8,622 bases of DNA from Gemmatimonadaceae bacterium (GTDB lineage Bacteria > Gemmatimonadota > Gemmatimonadetes > Gemmatimonadales > Gemmatimonadaceae): contig JACMLI010000438.1 in assembly GCA_014379705.1 (NCBI GenBank), positions 1-8,622 of the forward strand. The letters are read 5' to 3'. Made by a program: the position numbers and the translations under genes. Below the pieces are notes generated by a model. It was not told the DNA's origin and did not search any database. It was given only the letters and a program-made list of their open reading frames with translations. Of this stretch, positions 1-6,974 are shown in pieces (the stretch's first letter is position 1; every line of letters starts with the position of its first letter).

Positions 1-80
1 GACGGGATAGACGGGATGGACGGGTAACGAAGAACTGCCAGTTTTACCCGTCCATCCCGTCCACCCGTCCATCCCGTCCC
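1..80. repeat. Tandem and inverted G+C-rich intergenic repeat
   Basis: A short unit reading GACGGGAT or its variants is repeated on both arms. Positions 10-27 and 44-61 form a perfect 18-bp inverted repeat. The 16-base loop contains a smaller palindrome at 33-43 (AACTG, c, CAGTT). The right arm is itself part of a perfect 17-bp direct duplication (46-62 and 63-79). Such a structure could fold into a strong hairpin and might act as a terminator for a gene left of the window or be a dispersed intergenic repeat. No T-tract follows, so simple intrinsic termination is not demonstrated. The remaining bases 80-118 show no recognisable promoter. Confidence 0.75.
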
Positions 81-118
81 CAGGTGGACGGACGCCTCCA
101 GGCCACCCAACTTAGGGC

Positions 119-502
119 GTGCCGCGACGACTTGCCCCGATCGTGCTTGCCGGCCTGGCCCTCGCGATCGTCGCGTGGTGGATCGGGCTTTTCGCGAGCG
201 TCGAGTTTCGCGCACTCTTCGTGGAGGAGCACGGCTGGCCCAACCTCGTCTCGTTCGTTCTGGGTGATCTCGCCCTCGCCGGCGTGACGGCCTGGACGGC
301 GCGACGTGCGGGGCATCCGGGAACAACCCTGCGCGTGGGACTCACGTGTGGCGGATGGGGATATGCCGCGGCGTGGTCGTGCATCGCCGCACTCCACGGC
401 CTCGCGCGCCCGCTCGGCGCATGGCTCATGCTCGCCGGATTCGCGCTCGTCGTCCTCGCCTCCCATGCCCTGGTTTCAACGCGCACAGCCGGCCGCGACT
501 AG
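119..502 (+). CDS. Small four-helix membrane protein of unknown function
   Basis: This encodes 127 residues with a positively charged start (MPRR) and four likely membrane helices at about residues 7-26, 42-61, 71-92 and 98-120. I do not recognise the family. The start is GTG at 119; an in-frame TAG at 113-115 rules out any earlier start, and a later GTG at 143 is possible. No good Shine-Dalgarno sequence sits at the right distance. The last 38 bases overlap the start of the methyltransferase-like gene, which in turn overlaps the Coq4-like gene, so the three are probably translated together. The context suggests a membrane partner for an enzyme acting on a lipid or prenylated substrate; this is inference only. 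Confidence 0.7.
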   Translation: MPRRLAPIVLAGLALAIVAWWIGLFASVEFRALFVEEHGWPNLVSFVLGDLALAGVTAWTARRAGHPGTTLRVGLTCGGWGYAAAWSCIAALHGLARPLGAWLMLAGFALVVLASHALVSTRTAGRD

Positions 503-989
503 CGCACTGCTGCTGCGGACGTTCGTACAGCTCACCGTCTTCTGGGGGGTGTTCCTCTTCATCGTCCCCCCGGCGATCGCCCGAGTGGAGCGCTCCTTCG
601 CCCTGGACTTTGCCCTGCCGACTCAGCGAGCAGTGGCGGTCGGGGTTTTTCTCGTCGCGAGCGCGTTGGGCCTTGGAAGCGCCTGGACCATGGTCACGGT
701 GGGACGCGGGACGCCGCTCCCGCTGGATGGCCCGCGTGAGCTTGTGGCCCGCGGGCCGTATGCCGTGGTCCGGAATCCGATGGCCGTGGCGGGGCTCGCA
801 CAGGGAGCCGGCGTCGGGCTGTGGCTGGGGTCCTGGCTCGTCCTGGCATACGTCGTCGCGGGAGGCGTGCTGTGGCACCTCTTCGTTCGCCCTGCCGAGG
901 AAGCCGACCTGCTCGCGACCTTTGGCGACGCGTATCGCGCCTATCGCGCGCGCGTCCCCCTGTGGCTTCCGATGAGGCGGCGCTCGTGA
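465..989 (+). CDS. Isoprenylcysteine/phospholipid methyltransferase family membrane protein
   Basis: This encodes 174 residues from ATG 465. The frame is open further upstream, but ATG 465 is the last start before recognisable protein and gives a normal length for the family. Membrane helices are likely at about residues 16-40, 55-78 and 107-137. The family signature is visible: RGPYAVVRNP at 96-105 and, near the C terminus, an acidic pair (EE 145-146) followed by FGDAYRAYRARVP at 153-165. In ICMT/PEMT enzymes these regions bind S-adenosylmethionine beside a membrane-embedded substrate site. The substrate cannot be read from sequence; bacterial members are mostly uncharacterised. The gene starts inside the preceding frame and its TGA overlaps the next gene's GTG (986-989), a typical coupled arrangement. 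Confidence 0.85.
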   Translation: MPWFQRAQPAATSALLLRTFVQLTVFWGVFLFIVPPAIARVERSFALDFALPTQRAVAVGVFLVASALGLGSAWTMVTVGRGTPLPLDGPRELVARGPYAVVRNPMAVAGLAQGAGVGLWLGSWLVLAYVVAGGVLWHLFVRPAEEADLLATFGDAYRAYRARVPLWLPMRRRS

Positions 990-1423
990 GCCAGACGGTC
1001 CGCAACGCACGCAGCGCCTACTACCGTGCGCACGGCCTCCCCGCCGACGGCGGGATCTCGTCGCCAACCGTGAAGTATCCCACCGTGTTCGGGACCATCA
1101 CCCTCCCGAACGTCGAATCGCGCAAGCGCGCCCTCCCGCTGCACGACCTGCACCACATCGCCACGGGTTACGACACCTCGTGGTTTGGCGAAGCCGAGAT
1201 CGCGTGGTGGGAGCTGGGTGCAGGCTGCCACGGATTCGCGGCAGCCTGGTTCCTCAACTTCAGCGCGGGGCTGGTCGGCCTTGTCATCGCCCCGCGTCGC
1301 TCACTGCGCGCGTGGCGCCGTGGCCTGCACAGTCGCTCGCTGTATCGCACCACGTGGGACGACCGCTGGCTGGACTGGACGCTCGACGAGCTGCGCGCCT
1401 TCCTCGCCCTCCCGCCCGCCTAA
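986..1423 (+). CDS. Coq4-like protein with HDxxH-x11-E metal motif
   Basis: This encodes 145 residues from GTG 986, which overlaps the upstream stop as GTGA. Longer frames running back to 821 would lie inside the methyltransferase gene and are unlikely. Residues 53-57 read HDLHH and E69 follows after exactly eleven residues. This is the HDxxH-x11-E metal-ligand pattern of the Coq4 family, whose mitochondrial member is needed for ubiquinone biosynthesis and has been linked to oxidative decarboxylation at ring C1. GY at 61-62 and GE at 68-69 also fit. A hydrophobic stretch at about 83-103 may contact the membrane. If the host uses menaquinone, as Gemmatimonadota generally do, the substrate is probably not ubiquinone. 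The family call is fairly firm; the function is open. Confidence 0.78.
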   Translation: MSQTVRNARSAYYRAHGLPADGGISSPTVKYPTVFGTITLPNVESRKRALPLHDLHHIATGYDTSWFGEAEIAWWELGAGCHGFAAAWFLNFSAGLVGLVIAPRRSLRAWRRGLHSRSLYRTTWDDRWLDWTLDELRAFLALPPA

Positions 1424-1429
1424 CGGGCG
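1413..1429. other. GC hairpin at shared stop of convergent genes
   Basis: CGCCCG (1413-1418) and CGGGCG (1424-1429) form a 6-bp stem. The 5-base loop CCTAA holds the TAA of the Coq4-like gene (1421-1423) and, on the other strand, the TAG of the permease (1422-1420). It could help end transcription in both directions, but neither strand has a T-tract. Confidence 0.4.
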
Positions 1430-3867
1430 CGCATCGCCACCGCCGGGTCGATGTTCGCCGCCCGCAGCGCCGGGAGCCAGCAGGCGCCAATGCCGACCGC
1501 GAGCATCGTGACCGCCACTCCCACCAGCGTCACCGGGTCGTTTGGCGTGACGCCGAAGAGCAGGCCACGAATGAGGCGCGTCGTGAGCAGCGTGCCGAGC
1601 ACGCCGATCACGAGCCCCGAGGCCAGCAGGACACCCCCATCGAGCAGGACCATGCGCTGCACCCGCGCCTTGTCGGCGCCGAGGCTCATGCGGATCCCGA
1701 TTTCGTTGGTGCGCGCACTCACCGAGAAGGCGAGCACGCCGGCGATGCCGACGGCCGCGATGATCACCGCGAGAATGCCGAACGACGACACGAGCGCAGC
1801 ATTCAGACGGCGAGGGGCGACGCTGCGATCGGTAATCTGCGAAACCGTGAGCACGTTCTCGATCGGATCGTTCGGGACGATCTTCCGCACCAGACTGGTC
1901 GCCGTGGCCGCCAGCATGTACGGATCCTGCTCCGAGCGGATCACGAGACTGCCACTGTACGCCGGCTGCTGGTCGAAGGGCACGAACACCGAGGGGCTCG
2001 CCGCCGCATCGAGGCCATTGTCCTTCGTGTCGCCGACGACGCCCACGATCGTACGCCACTCGTTCTCGGGGATCCCGATGAATTTCAGCACCTCACCCGT
2101 CCAGGCAATCCGCTGTCCGATCGCATCGCGTCCTGGAAACAATTGGTCGGCCAGTGTCTTGTTGACCATGGCTACGAGGCCCGATCCCTGGCGGTCCGTC
2201 GAGGTGAACTCACGACCGGCGATCATCGGAATGCCTGACGTCTTGATGTAGTCCGGCCCCGCGCTACGAACATCTGCACGCGGAATCGCCTCGCCCGCCG
2301 CCAGCGTGTGGCCATCGGCCTTGAGCTCGAGCTTGAAATCCGTCGAGCGAAGCGGTCCAACCGAACCCAGGGCGACGTTGCTCACGCCCGGAATCGTGGA
2401 GACCTCCTGGCGCATGCGCTCGTACAACTGCTTGATGTCCACGTCGGAACGCGGACCGCCGAAGAGCGGAATGTCCATCGACAGCACCTTTTCCGTCGTC
2501 AGGCCCGTCTTCACTTCGGAGAGTTCGAGCATGCTGCGGGTCAGCAGTCCTGCCCCGGCGAGCAGCACGACCGAGACGGCCACCTGCGCGACGACGAGTG
2601 AGCGCTGCAGGCGCTGGCGTCGTCCATCGTTGCTGGAGCGGTTCGCACCGGCGGCGATGAGTCCACCGAGCTTGCCTTCCTTGGCGAGGCGCGGGGCATA
2701 CGAGAGCAGGATCGCCACGACGATGCTCAAGCCCAGCGTGAACGCCAGCACCATGCCGTCGAGCCGGATCTCGTTGGCGCGCGGCGAGTAGCGCTCGGCG
2801 AACGCGATCAGGAGCTTCACCCCACCGGCAGCAATGAGCAGACCCAACGCGGCACCAGCCGTCGCGAGCACCAGGTTCTCGACCAGGAGGAGCCGACGCA
2901 GCCTCGCCGCGCCCGAGCCTAACGCGGCGCGCACGACGAGCTCGTGCTCGCGACGCACGCTGCGCATCAGCGTGAGGTTGGCCACGTTGGCCGCCGAGAT
3001 GATCATCACGAAGGCCGCGGCGCCCATGAGCAGGTAGAGTGTCATCCGGGCGCGCTCTCCGATCACTTCCTGGAAGGGCGTGACGGTGACCTTGTACCCG
3101 GAGTTGGGATCGTAGTCCTGCACGAACTCCGCCTGCACGCGCTTGCGGATGTTCTCCGCTTCCGTGCGGGCCATCTCCACGGTGGCGCCGGGCGCGAGCC
3201 GCGCGACCATGTCGGTCATGCGATGGCTGCGGCCGTGCACCATCATCGCGCTCGTGTGGTGCTCGCTGATCACCATGTTCATGATCGCGTCCATGCGCTC
3301 GGGGAACGTCGGCGCGGGTTGCAGCACGCCCACGACCGCGACCGCCTGGTCGCTGATGCGAACGGTCTTGCCGACGATGCTGCTGTCCCCGCCAAAGCGA
3401 CGCAGCCAGTACTCATGCGTGAGCACGAGGACGGGCGGAACGCCGGTGCCATTGTCACCATCGTTCAGGGGGCGGCCCAGGATGGTCGAGAGCCCCATCA
3501 CCGAGAAGTAGTTGCCGGTGACGAGCCCGACCTGCATGCGTACGGCGTCCCGCTCGCCCTGCAAGGTCACCTGGAAGCCGGAGTACTCGGCGATGCCCTG
3601 CATCGATTTCGCGTTGTCGCGGAAGTCGAGGATCTCCGGCACGGAGAAACGGATGTTCTCGCCGCCGGGCCCGTTCACCGACTGTTGAAGGTAGACGAGG
3701 CGATCCCCGTCGCGGTGCGGGAGGGGGCGAAGGAGAACCCCGCGCACCACGCTGAAAATGGCGGTGTTGGCGCCGATCCCGAGCCCGAGGGTCAGGATGA
3801 CGGCGATGGCGAATCCACGGGTCCGGGAGAGGCTGCGAATGGCGTAGCGGAGATCGAACATCGACAT
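1420..3867 (-). CDS. ADOP-type orphan ABC permease (duplicated MacB/FtsX)
   Basis: This encodes 815 residues in the ADOP layout: an N-terminal helix (about 18-41), a MacB-like periplasmic domain (about 45-270), an FtsX three-helix block (about 275-300, 330-356, 370-391), a linker helix (about 422-443), a second periplasmic domain (about 445-685), and a second FtsX block (about 690-717, 742-765, 778-800). The internal duplication shows in matching segments after each block, EHELVVRAALG (307-317) and NEIGIRMSLG (721-730). MacB-type permeases transmit force across the membrane to move lipids or peptides, but they need an ATPase; none is encoded here. Two start codons are possible. GGAAG lies 7 bases before the second ATG (3861) and only 1 base before the first (3867), which favours 3861. 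The gene follows an ArsR gene by 78 bases. Confidence 0.9.
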   Translation of the reverse strand: MSMFDLRYAIRSLSRTRGFAIAVILTLGLGIGANTAIFSVVRGVLLRPLPHRDGDRLVYLQQSVNGPGGENIRFSVPEILDFRDNAKSMQGIAEYSGFQVTLQGERDAVRMQVGLVTGNYFSVMGLSTILGRPLNDGDNGTGVPPVLVLTHEYWLRRFGGDSSIVGKTVRISDQAVAVVGVLQPAPTFPERMDAIMNMVISEHHTSAMMVHGRSHRMTDMVARLAPGATVEMARTEAENIRKRVQAEFVQDYDPNSGYKVTVTPFQEVIGERARMTLYLLMGAAAFVMIISAANVANLTLMRSVRREHELVVRAALGSGAARLRRLLLVENLVLATAGAALGLLIAAGGVKLLIAFAERYSPRANEIRLDGMVLAFTLGLSIVVAILLSYAPRLAKEGKLGGLIAAGANRSSNDGRRQRLQRSLVVAQVAVSVVLLAGAGLLTRSMLELSEVKTGLTTEKVLSMDIPLFGGPRSDVDIKQLYERMRQEVSTIPGVSNVALGSVGPLRSTDFKLELKADGHTLAAGEAIPRADVRSAGPDYIKTSGIPMIAGREFTSTDRQGSGLVAMVNKTLADQLFPGRDAIGQRIAWTGEVLKFIGIPENEWRTIVGVVGDTKDNGLDAAASPSVFVPFDQQPAYSGSLVIRSEQDPYMLAATATSLVRKIVPNDPIENVLTVSQITDRSVAPRRLNAALVSSFGILAVIIAAVGIAGVLAFSVSARTNEIGIRMSLGADKARVQRMVLLDGGVLLASGLVIGVLGTLLTTRLIRGLLFGVTPNDPVTLVGVAVTMLAVGIGACWLPALRAANIDPAVAMRAR

Positions 3868-3945
3868 GCTTCCGGTTGGGGGGCTTACCTGTACGTCGAA
3901 GCTGGAATCGCGATTTCGACAGTCAGTTCGAACTTTCCTTCCTAT

Positions 3946-4311
3946 TCAGCGTTTCGTCCGGCGTCCTTTGCCCTGCTGCTCGAGGAGGAGCGCGTCCAGG
4001 CGATCCAGCCGGTCCTCCCAGAACTGCCGGTGCCGGCTGAGCCAGCCTTCCGCGGTCCGCATCGCCCCGGCGTCGATATGGCAGGTCCGGACTCGTCCCA
4101 CCTTCTCCGACCGTACCAACCCGCTCGTCTCGAGGACCTGCAGGTGCCGCATGACGGCGGGCAGGGACATTTCGAGCGGTTCGGCGAGGGCGCTGACCGT
4201 CGCCGGCCCCCGACTCAGGCGTTCCACCATCACGCGCCGCGTGGGGTCGCCCAAGGCCTGGAACATCGAGTCGAGGGACGGAGAATAGTTAAGCATATTG
4301 TTAACTATCAT
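3946..4311 (-). CDS. ArsR-family transcriptional repressor
   Basis: This encodes 121 residues from ATG 4311. A winged helix-turn-helix is clear: FQALGDPTRR near the N terminus, a recognition helix around SLPAVMRHLQVL, and a wing around EKVGRVRTC. There are no cysteine pairs of the metal-sensing ArsR type. The C-terminal tail (WLSRHRQFWEDRLDRL) resembles the subgroup often found beside AHSA1/SRPBCC genes, but no such gene is present. Two starts compete. ATG 4311 has GAGGG 7 bases upstream; ATG 4296 (116 residues) begins MLNYSPSLD, closer to the usual start of the subgroup. A TTGACT/GATAGT promoter with a short 15-base spacer would put transcription near 4297, giving a leaderless message from 4296. 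The permease gene downstream is probably co-transcribed. Confidence 0.9.
   Translation of the reverse strand: MIVNNMLNYSPSLDSMFQALGDPTRRVMVERLSRGPATVSALAEPLEMSLPAVMRHLQVLETSGLVRSEKVGRVRTCHIDAGAMRTAEGWLSRHRQFWEDRLDRLDALLLEQQGKGRRTKR
4285..4308. promoter_or_regulatory. Palindromic probable ArsR operator
   Basis: ATAGTTAA (4285-4292) and TTAACTAT (4301-4308) are perfect inverted arms around an 8-base centre. This is the most A+T-rich spot in the window. It covers the ArsR start region and the candidate -10 element GATAGT (minus strand, 4309-4304), where a bound dimer would block transcription. Dyads of this kind over the promoter are normal for ArsR proteins, so self-repression is likely; binding itself is inferred. 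Confidence 0.65.
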
Positions 4312-4390
4312 CCCGGCGCCCTCGAGTCAAGGATTAGCATTCCATCCCGACAGCACTTGTACGTTCCGCACACAATTCCCTGACCCCGTC

Positions 4391-5212
4391 ATGCTCGTCC
4401 ACCTGATCGACGGCACGTATGAGCTGTTCCGGTTGTTCTACGGGCTCAAGCGCGGTACCGAAAACGAGGGACCGTATGCTGCCGTTGCCGGCGTCCTCCG
4501 CACCGTCGTGACGATGATCGAGGACGGCGCGACGCACGTGGGCGTCGCGACCGATCACGTCATCGAGTCGTTCCGTAACGACCTGTACGCGGGTTACAAG
4601 ACGGGAGACGGGATCGACCCCGCGCTCTTCTCCCAGTTCCACACGCTCGAGGATGCCCTGCAGGCGATCGGCGTGCTCACCTGGCCGATGGTGGAGTTCG
4701 AGGCCGACGATGCGCTCGCGGCGGCCGCCTTCCGCGCCGCGGCCGACCCGCACGTCGAGCGCGTCTGCATCTGGACCCCCGACAAGGACCTGGCGCAGTG
4801 CGTCGTTGGCGATCGCGTGGTCCAGGTCGACCGTCGCAGCAAGGCGATCCGCAACGCCGACGCCGTGCGCGAGAAATTCGGCGTGGTTCCCGAGCGCATC
4901 CCGGACTATCTCGCCCTCGTTGGCGATTCTGCCGATGGCTACCCGGGGATTGCCGGCATCGGCGCGAAGACGGCAGCGCGGTTGATCAACGCCCACGGCG
5001 CCATCGAGGACTTCCCGGCCGACGTGCTCGGCGCGCAGAAGGCCGACGCCCTGCTCTTCAAGCGCCTCGCCACGCTGCGCACCGACGTGCCCGTCTTCGA
5101 CGACGTGGACGCGCTGCGCTGGCGCGGACCGGCCCCATACTTCGCCAGCGTCCCTGCGTCGATCATCGACGAGCGGCTCGCTGCGCGTATCATGACCTTA
5201 GGCTCTCGCTAA
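4391..5212 (+). CDS. Stand-alone 5'-3' exonuclease / flap endonuclease domain protein
   Basis: This encodes 273 residues from ATG 4391, matching the PolA N-terminal nuclease and ExoIX/Xni length. It has a PIN-like catalytic domain and a helix-3-turn-helix domain but no polymerase. Candidate metal-binding acids are visible: D7 in LIDGTYE, D55, E104 and D106-D107 in EADD, D131 and D133 in TPDKDL, and D179 and D182 in GDSADG. The H3TH DNA-binding loop is PGIAGIGAKTAARL (185-198). R62 and K70 near LYAGYK fit the arch region. Such enzymes trim 5' flaps and RNA primers. No good Shine-Dalgarno sequence precedes the ATG. The gene diverges from the ArsR gene, whose operator lies 83 bases upstream, and ends 6 bases before the sigma-factor gene end. 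Confidence 0.93.
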   Translation: MLVHLIDGTYELFRLFYGLKRGTENEGPYAAVAGVLRTVVTMIEDGATHVGVATDHVIESFRNDLYAGYKTGDGIDPALFSQFHTLEDALQAIGVLTWPMVEFEADDALAAAAFRAAADPHVERVCIWTPDKDLAQCVVGDRVVQVDRRSKAIRNADAVREKFGVVPERIPDYLALVGDSADGYPGIAGIGAKTAARLINAHGAIEDFPADVLGAQKADALLFKRLATLRTDVPVFDDVDALRWRGPAPYFASVPASIIDERLAARIMTLGSR

Positions 5213-5218
5213 ACGACG

Positions 5219-6508
5219 TCAGGCGGGAGGCGCGAGTCCGGCGCACGCCGCCGCCCGGTCGAGCAGGAGGCGTCGCTCCCGCTCGTTGCGCGTGAGCCCC
5301 GCGGCACGCTGGAATTCGTGTCGCGCCTCGTCGCGGCGCCCCAGCTTCACCAGCAGGTCGCCCCGCACGCTGGGCAGCAGATGATAGTTCCTGAGCGACG
5401 GCTCGGCGAGCAGCGTGTCGAGGACCTCCAGACCCGCCGCCGGGCCGAACGCCATCGACACCGCGACCGCGCGATTGAGCTCCACCACCGGTGAGGGCGA
5501 GAGCGACGACAAGGCGTCGTACAATGCGGTGATGCGTCCCCAGTCCGTGTCCTCGGGCGTGAGCGCGCGGACGTGACACGCGGCGATAGCGGCCTGCAGT
5601 GCATAAGGACCTAGCGCACCGCCGAGGCGCCCGGCGCGCTCGAGCGCCGCGAGCCCACGCGTGATGAGCACGCGATCCCACCGACCGCGATCCTGGTCGA
5701 GGAGGAGCACGGGTTCACCGCCAGGCCCCACGCGAGCGCGCATGCGCGACGCCTGAATCTCCATCAATGAGACGAGGCCATGCACCTCGGGCTCGGCGGG
5801 CATCAGCTCGGCGAGGATACGGCCGAGACGCAACGCCTCCTCGCAGAGCCCGGGACGCGTCCAGTCTTCCCCGGCGGTCGCCGAATATCCCTCGTTGAAG
5901 ATGAGGTAGATGACGCCGAGGACCGCGGTGGTGCGCTCGGCGAGATCGGTGCCGCGCGGCACCTCGAAGGGCACGCGCGCCTCGGAGAGGGTGCGCTTGG
6001 CGCGCACGATGCGCTGCGCCACGGTGGACTCGGGCACGAGGAACGCCCGGGCGATCTCGTCGGTCGTGAGGCCGCCGAGCAGTCGGAGGGTGAGGGCGAC
6101 ACGCGCGTCGGGGGAGAGCACGGGGTGACAGGACGTGAAGACGAGGCGGAGCAGGTCGTCGCCGACGTGATCGTCGAGATGTTCGTCGAGCTTGCGGACG
6201 CCGTCGTCGTGTGCGTCGTCCAGGGCGCGGCCGATCTCCTCGTGCTTGCGATCGAGGCGCTGCAGGCGTCGCAGGTGGTCGATGGCGCGGTGCTTGGCAC
6301 TCGCCATGAGCCACGCGCCGGGGTTGTGCGGCACACCGGAGTTTGGCCACTGCTCGAGCGCGGCCAGCAGGGCGTCCTGTGCCAGGTCCTCGGCGACGCC
6401 CACGTCGTGGACGAGGCGCGCGAGGCCGGCGATGAGGCGCGCGGACTCGATGCGCCAGACCGCCTCGATCGCCCGGTGAACCTCGCGGGAAGGTGTCGCC
6501 TCGCTCAG
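5219..6508 (-). CDS. ECF42-type sigma factor with C-terminal extension
   Basis: This encodes 429 residues if it starts at CTG 6508. Sigma region 2 spans about 12-85 (AIEAVWRIE, then GVAEDLAQDALLAALEQWP), and region 4 spans about 130-178 with the helix-turn-helix GGLTTDEIARAFLVPESTVAQ inside it. A TPR-like extension of about 240 residues follows, with IFNEGYSA (203-210) and ELNRAVAVSM (343-352). This layout beside DGPF genes is diagnostic of ECF42, where the extension is needed for activity. The first GTG (6403) would delete half of region 2. No ATG, GTG or TTG exists in frame between it and the upstream stop at 6590. CTG 6508 overlaps the DGPF stop (CTGA) and has GGGAG 7 bases upstream, so I prefer it. 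Confidence 0.92.
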   Translation of the reverse strand: MSEATPSREVHRAIEAVWRIESARLIAGLARLVHDVGVAEDLAQDALLAALEQWPNSGVPHNPGAWLMASAKHRAIDHLRRLQRLDRKHEEIGRALDDAHDDGVRKLDEHLDDHVGDDLLRLVFTSCHPVLSPDARVALTLRLLGGLTTDEIARAFLVPESTVAQRIVRAKRTLSEARVPFEVPRGTDLAERTTAVLGVIYLIFNEGYSATAGEDWTRPGLCEEALRLGRILAELMPAEPEVHGLVSLMEIQASRMRARVGPGGEPVLLLDQDRGRWDRVLITRGLAALERAGRLGGALGPYALQAAIAACHVRALTPEDTDWGRITALYDALSSLSPSPVVELNRAVAVSMAFGPAAGLEVLDTLLAEPSLRNYHLLPSVRGDLLVKLGRRDEARHEFQRAAGLTRNERERRLLLDRAAACAGLAPPA

Positions 6509-6912
6509 GGCCTGGCTCCCAGGGGACTCGCCTCGATCACCTTCTGCACGTCGGCGGGATAGTCCTCGGTCTCGAAGATCTGCCGCACCTCAACGATGTC
6601 GCCATCCGCGGCGGGAATCCTGAGTGCCCAGGCGACCGCGTCCTCCTGCGACTTCGCGTTGATGACCCAGTATCCCCCTAGCACTTCCTTCGCTTCGGTG
6701 AAGGGCCCATCGACGCGAGTGGCCTTGCCCCCCGCAAAGTGCACGCGGGTGCCAGTGACCGGCGGATGCAGGCCATCGAGCGACACCAGCATGCCGGCGC
6801 TGGCAAGCGATTCATTGTACTTCATCATCTGCTCGACGGCGTCCGCGGTTGGTCGTGCGTCGGCAGGCGCGGCATTGTAGGCCTGGGCGATCATCAGCAT
6901 CATGAAACGCAT
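6505..6912 (-). CDS. DGPF/YCII-related protein, second copy
   Basis: This encodes 135 residues. The DGPF motif is at 68-71, followed by TEAKE (72-76), then YWVINAKSQEDAVAWA (81-96) and EVRQIFETED (108-117), all typical of the YCII-like DGPF family. These small dimeric alpha-beta proteins accompany ECF42 sigma factors; their reaction is unknown. AGGAG (6919-6923, minus strand) is 6 bases before the second of two ATGs, so I start at 6912 rather than 6915, giving the usual MRFMM start. The stop overlaps the sigma-factor start. It clearly resembles its upstream neighbour, suggesting a tandem duplication that has since diverged. Confidence 0.92.
   Translation of the reverse strand: MRFMMLMIAQAYNAAPADARPTADAVEQMMKYNESLASAGMLVSLDGLHPPVTGTRVHFAGGKATRVDGPFTEAKEVLGGYWVINAKSQEDAVAWALRIPAADGDIVEVRQIFETEDYPADVQKVIEASPLGARP
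6516..6520 (-). promoter_or_regulatory. Ribosome binding site for sigma factor CTG start
   Basis: The minus strand reads GGGAG here, followed by 7 bases and then CTG (6508-6506). It lies inside the last codons of the second DGPF gene. It is the only Shine-Dalgarno-like sequence close to a usable start for the full-length sigma factor. Confidence 0.6.
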
Positions 6913-6974
6913 CATCGGCTCCTGAATGCAAGGGCGATCAAACGTCCTTGCGGGTGATTGATTGCGATCACGGG

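Noticed and set aside
1..80. CRISPR-like array
   Set aside because: The units are short and contiguous, without regular spacers, and no cas gene is present.
821..985. Earlier start for the Coq4-like protein
   Set aside because: This part lies in another frame of the methyltransferase gene, and GTG 986 gives the classic 4-base stop/start overlap.
1180..2238. A 352-codon open frame on the plus strand
   Set aside because: It overlaps the Coq4-like gene in another frame and the permease antisense, with low-complexity R/H/A content and no domain.
2944..4383. A 479-codon open frame on the plus strand, antisense to the permease and ArsR genes
   Set aside because: It has no recognisable domain, its composition is dominated by H, R, E, D and A as expected for an antisense shadow in GC-rich DNA, and the minus-strand genes are unmistakable.
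4298..4390. Upstream TTG start for the exonuclease
   Set aside because: It would add 31 residues without similarity and lies in the ArsR operator; ATG 4391 gives the normal family start.
2474..5460. Other TGTCGA words (near 2477, 3858, 5455) as ECF42 sites
   Set aside because: They lie inside coding regions and do not precede an ECF42-type gene; a six-base word occurs by chance.
5780..6562. A 260-codon plus-strand frame antisense to the sigma factor
   Set aside because: Shadow of a strongly conserved sigma gene; no domain or ribosome binding site.
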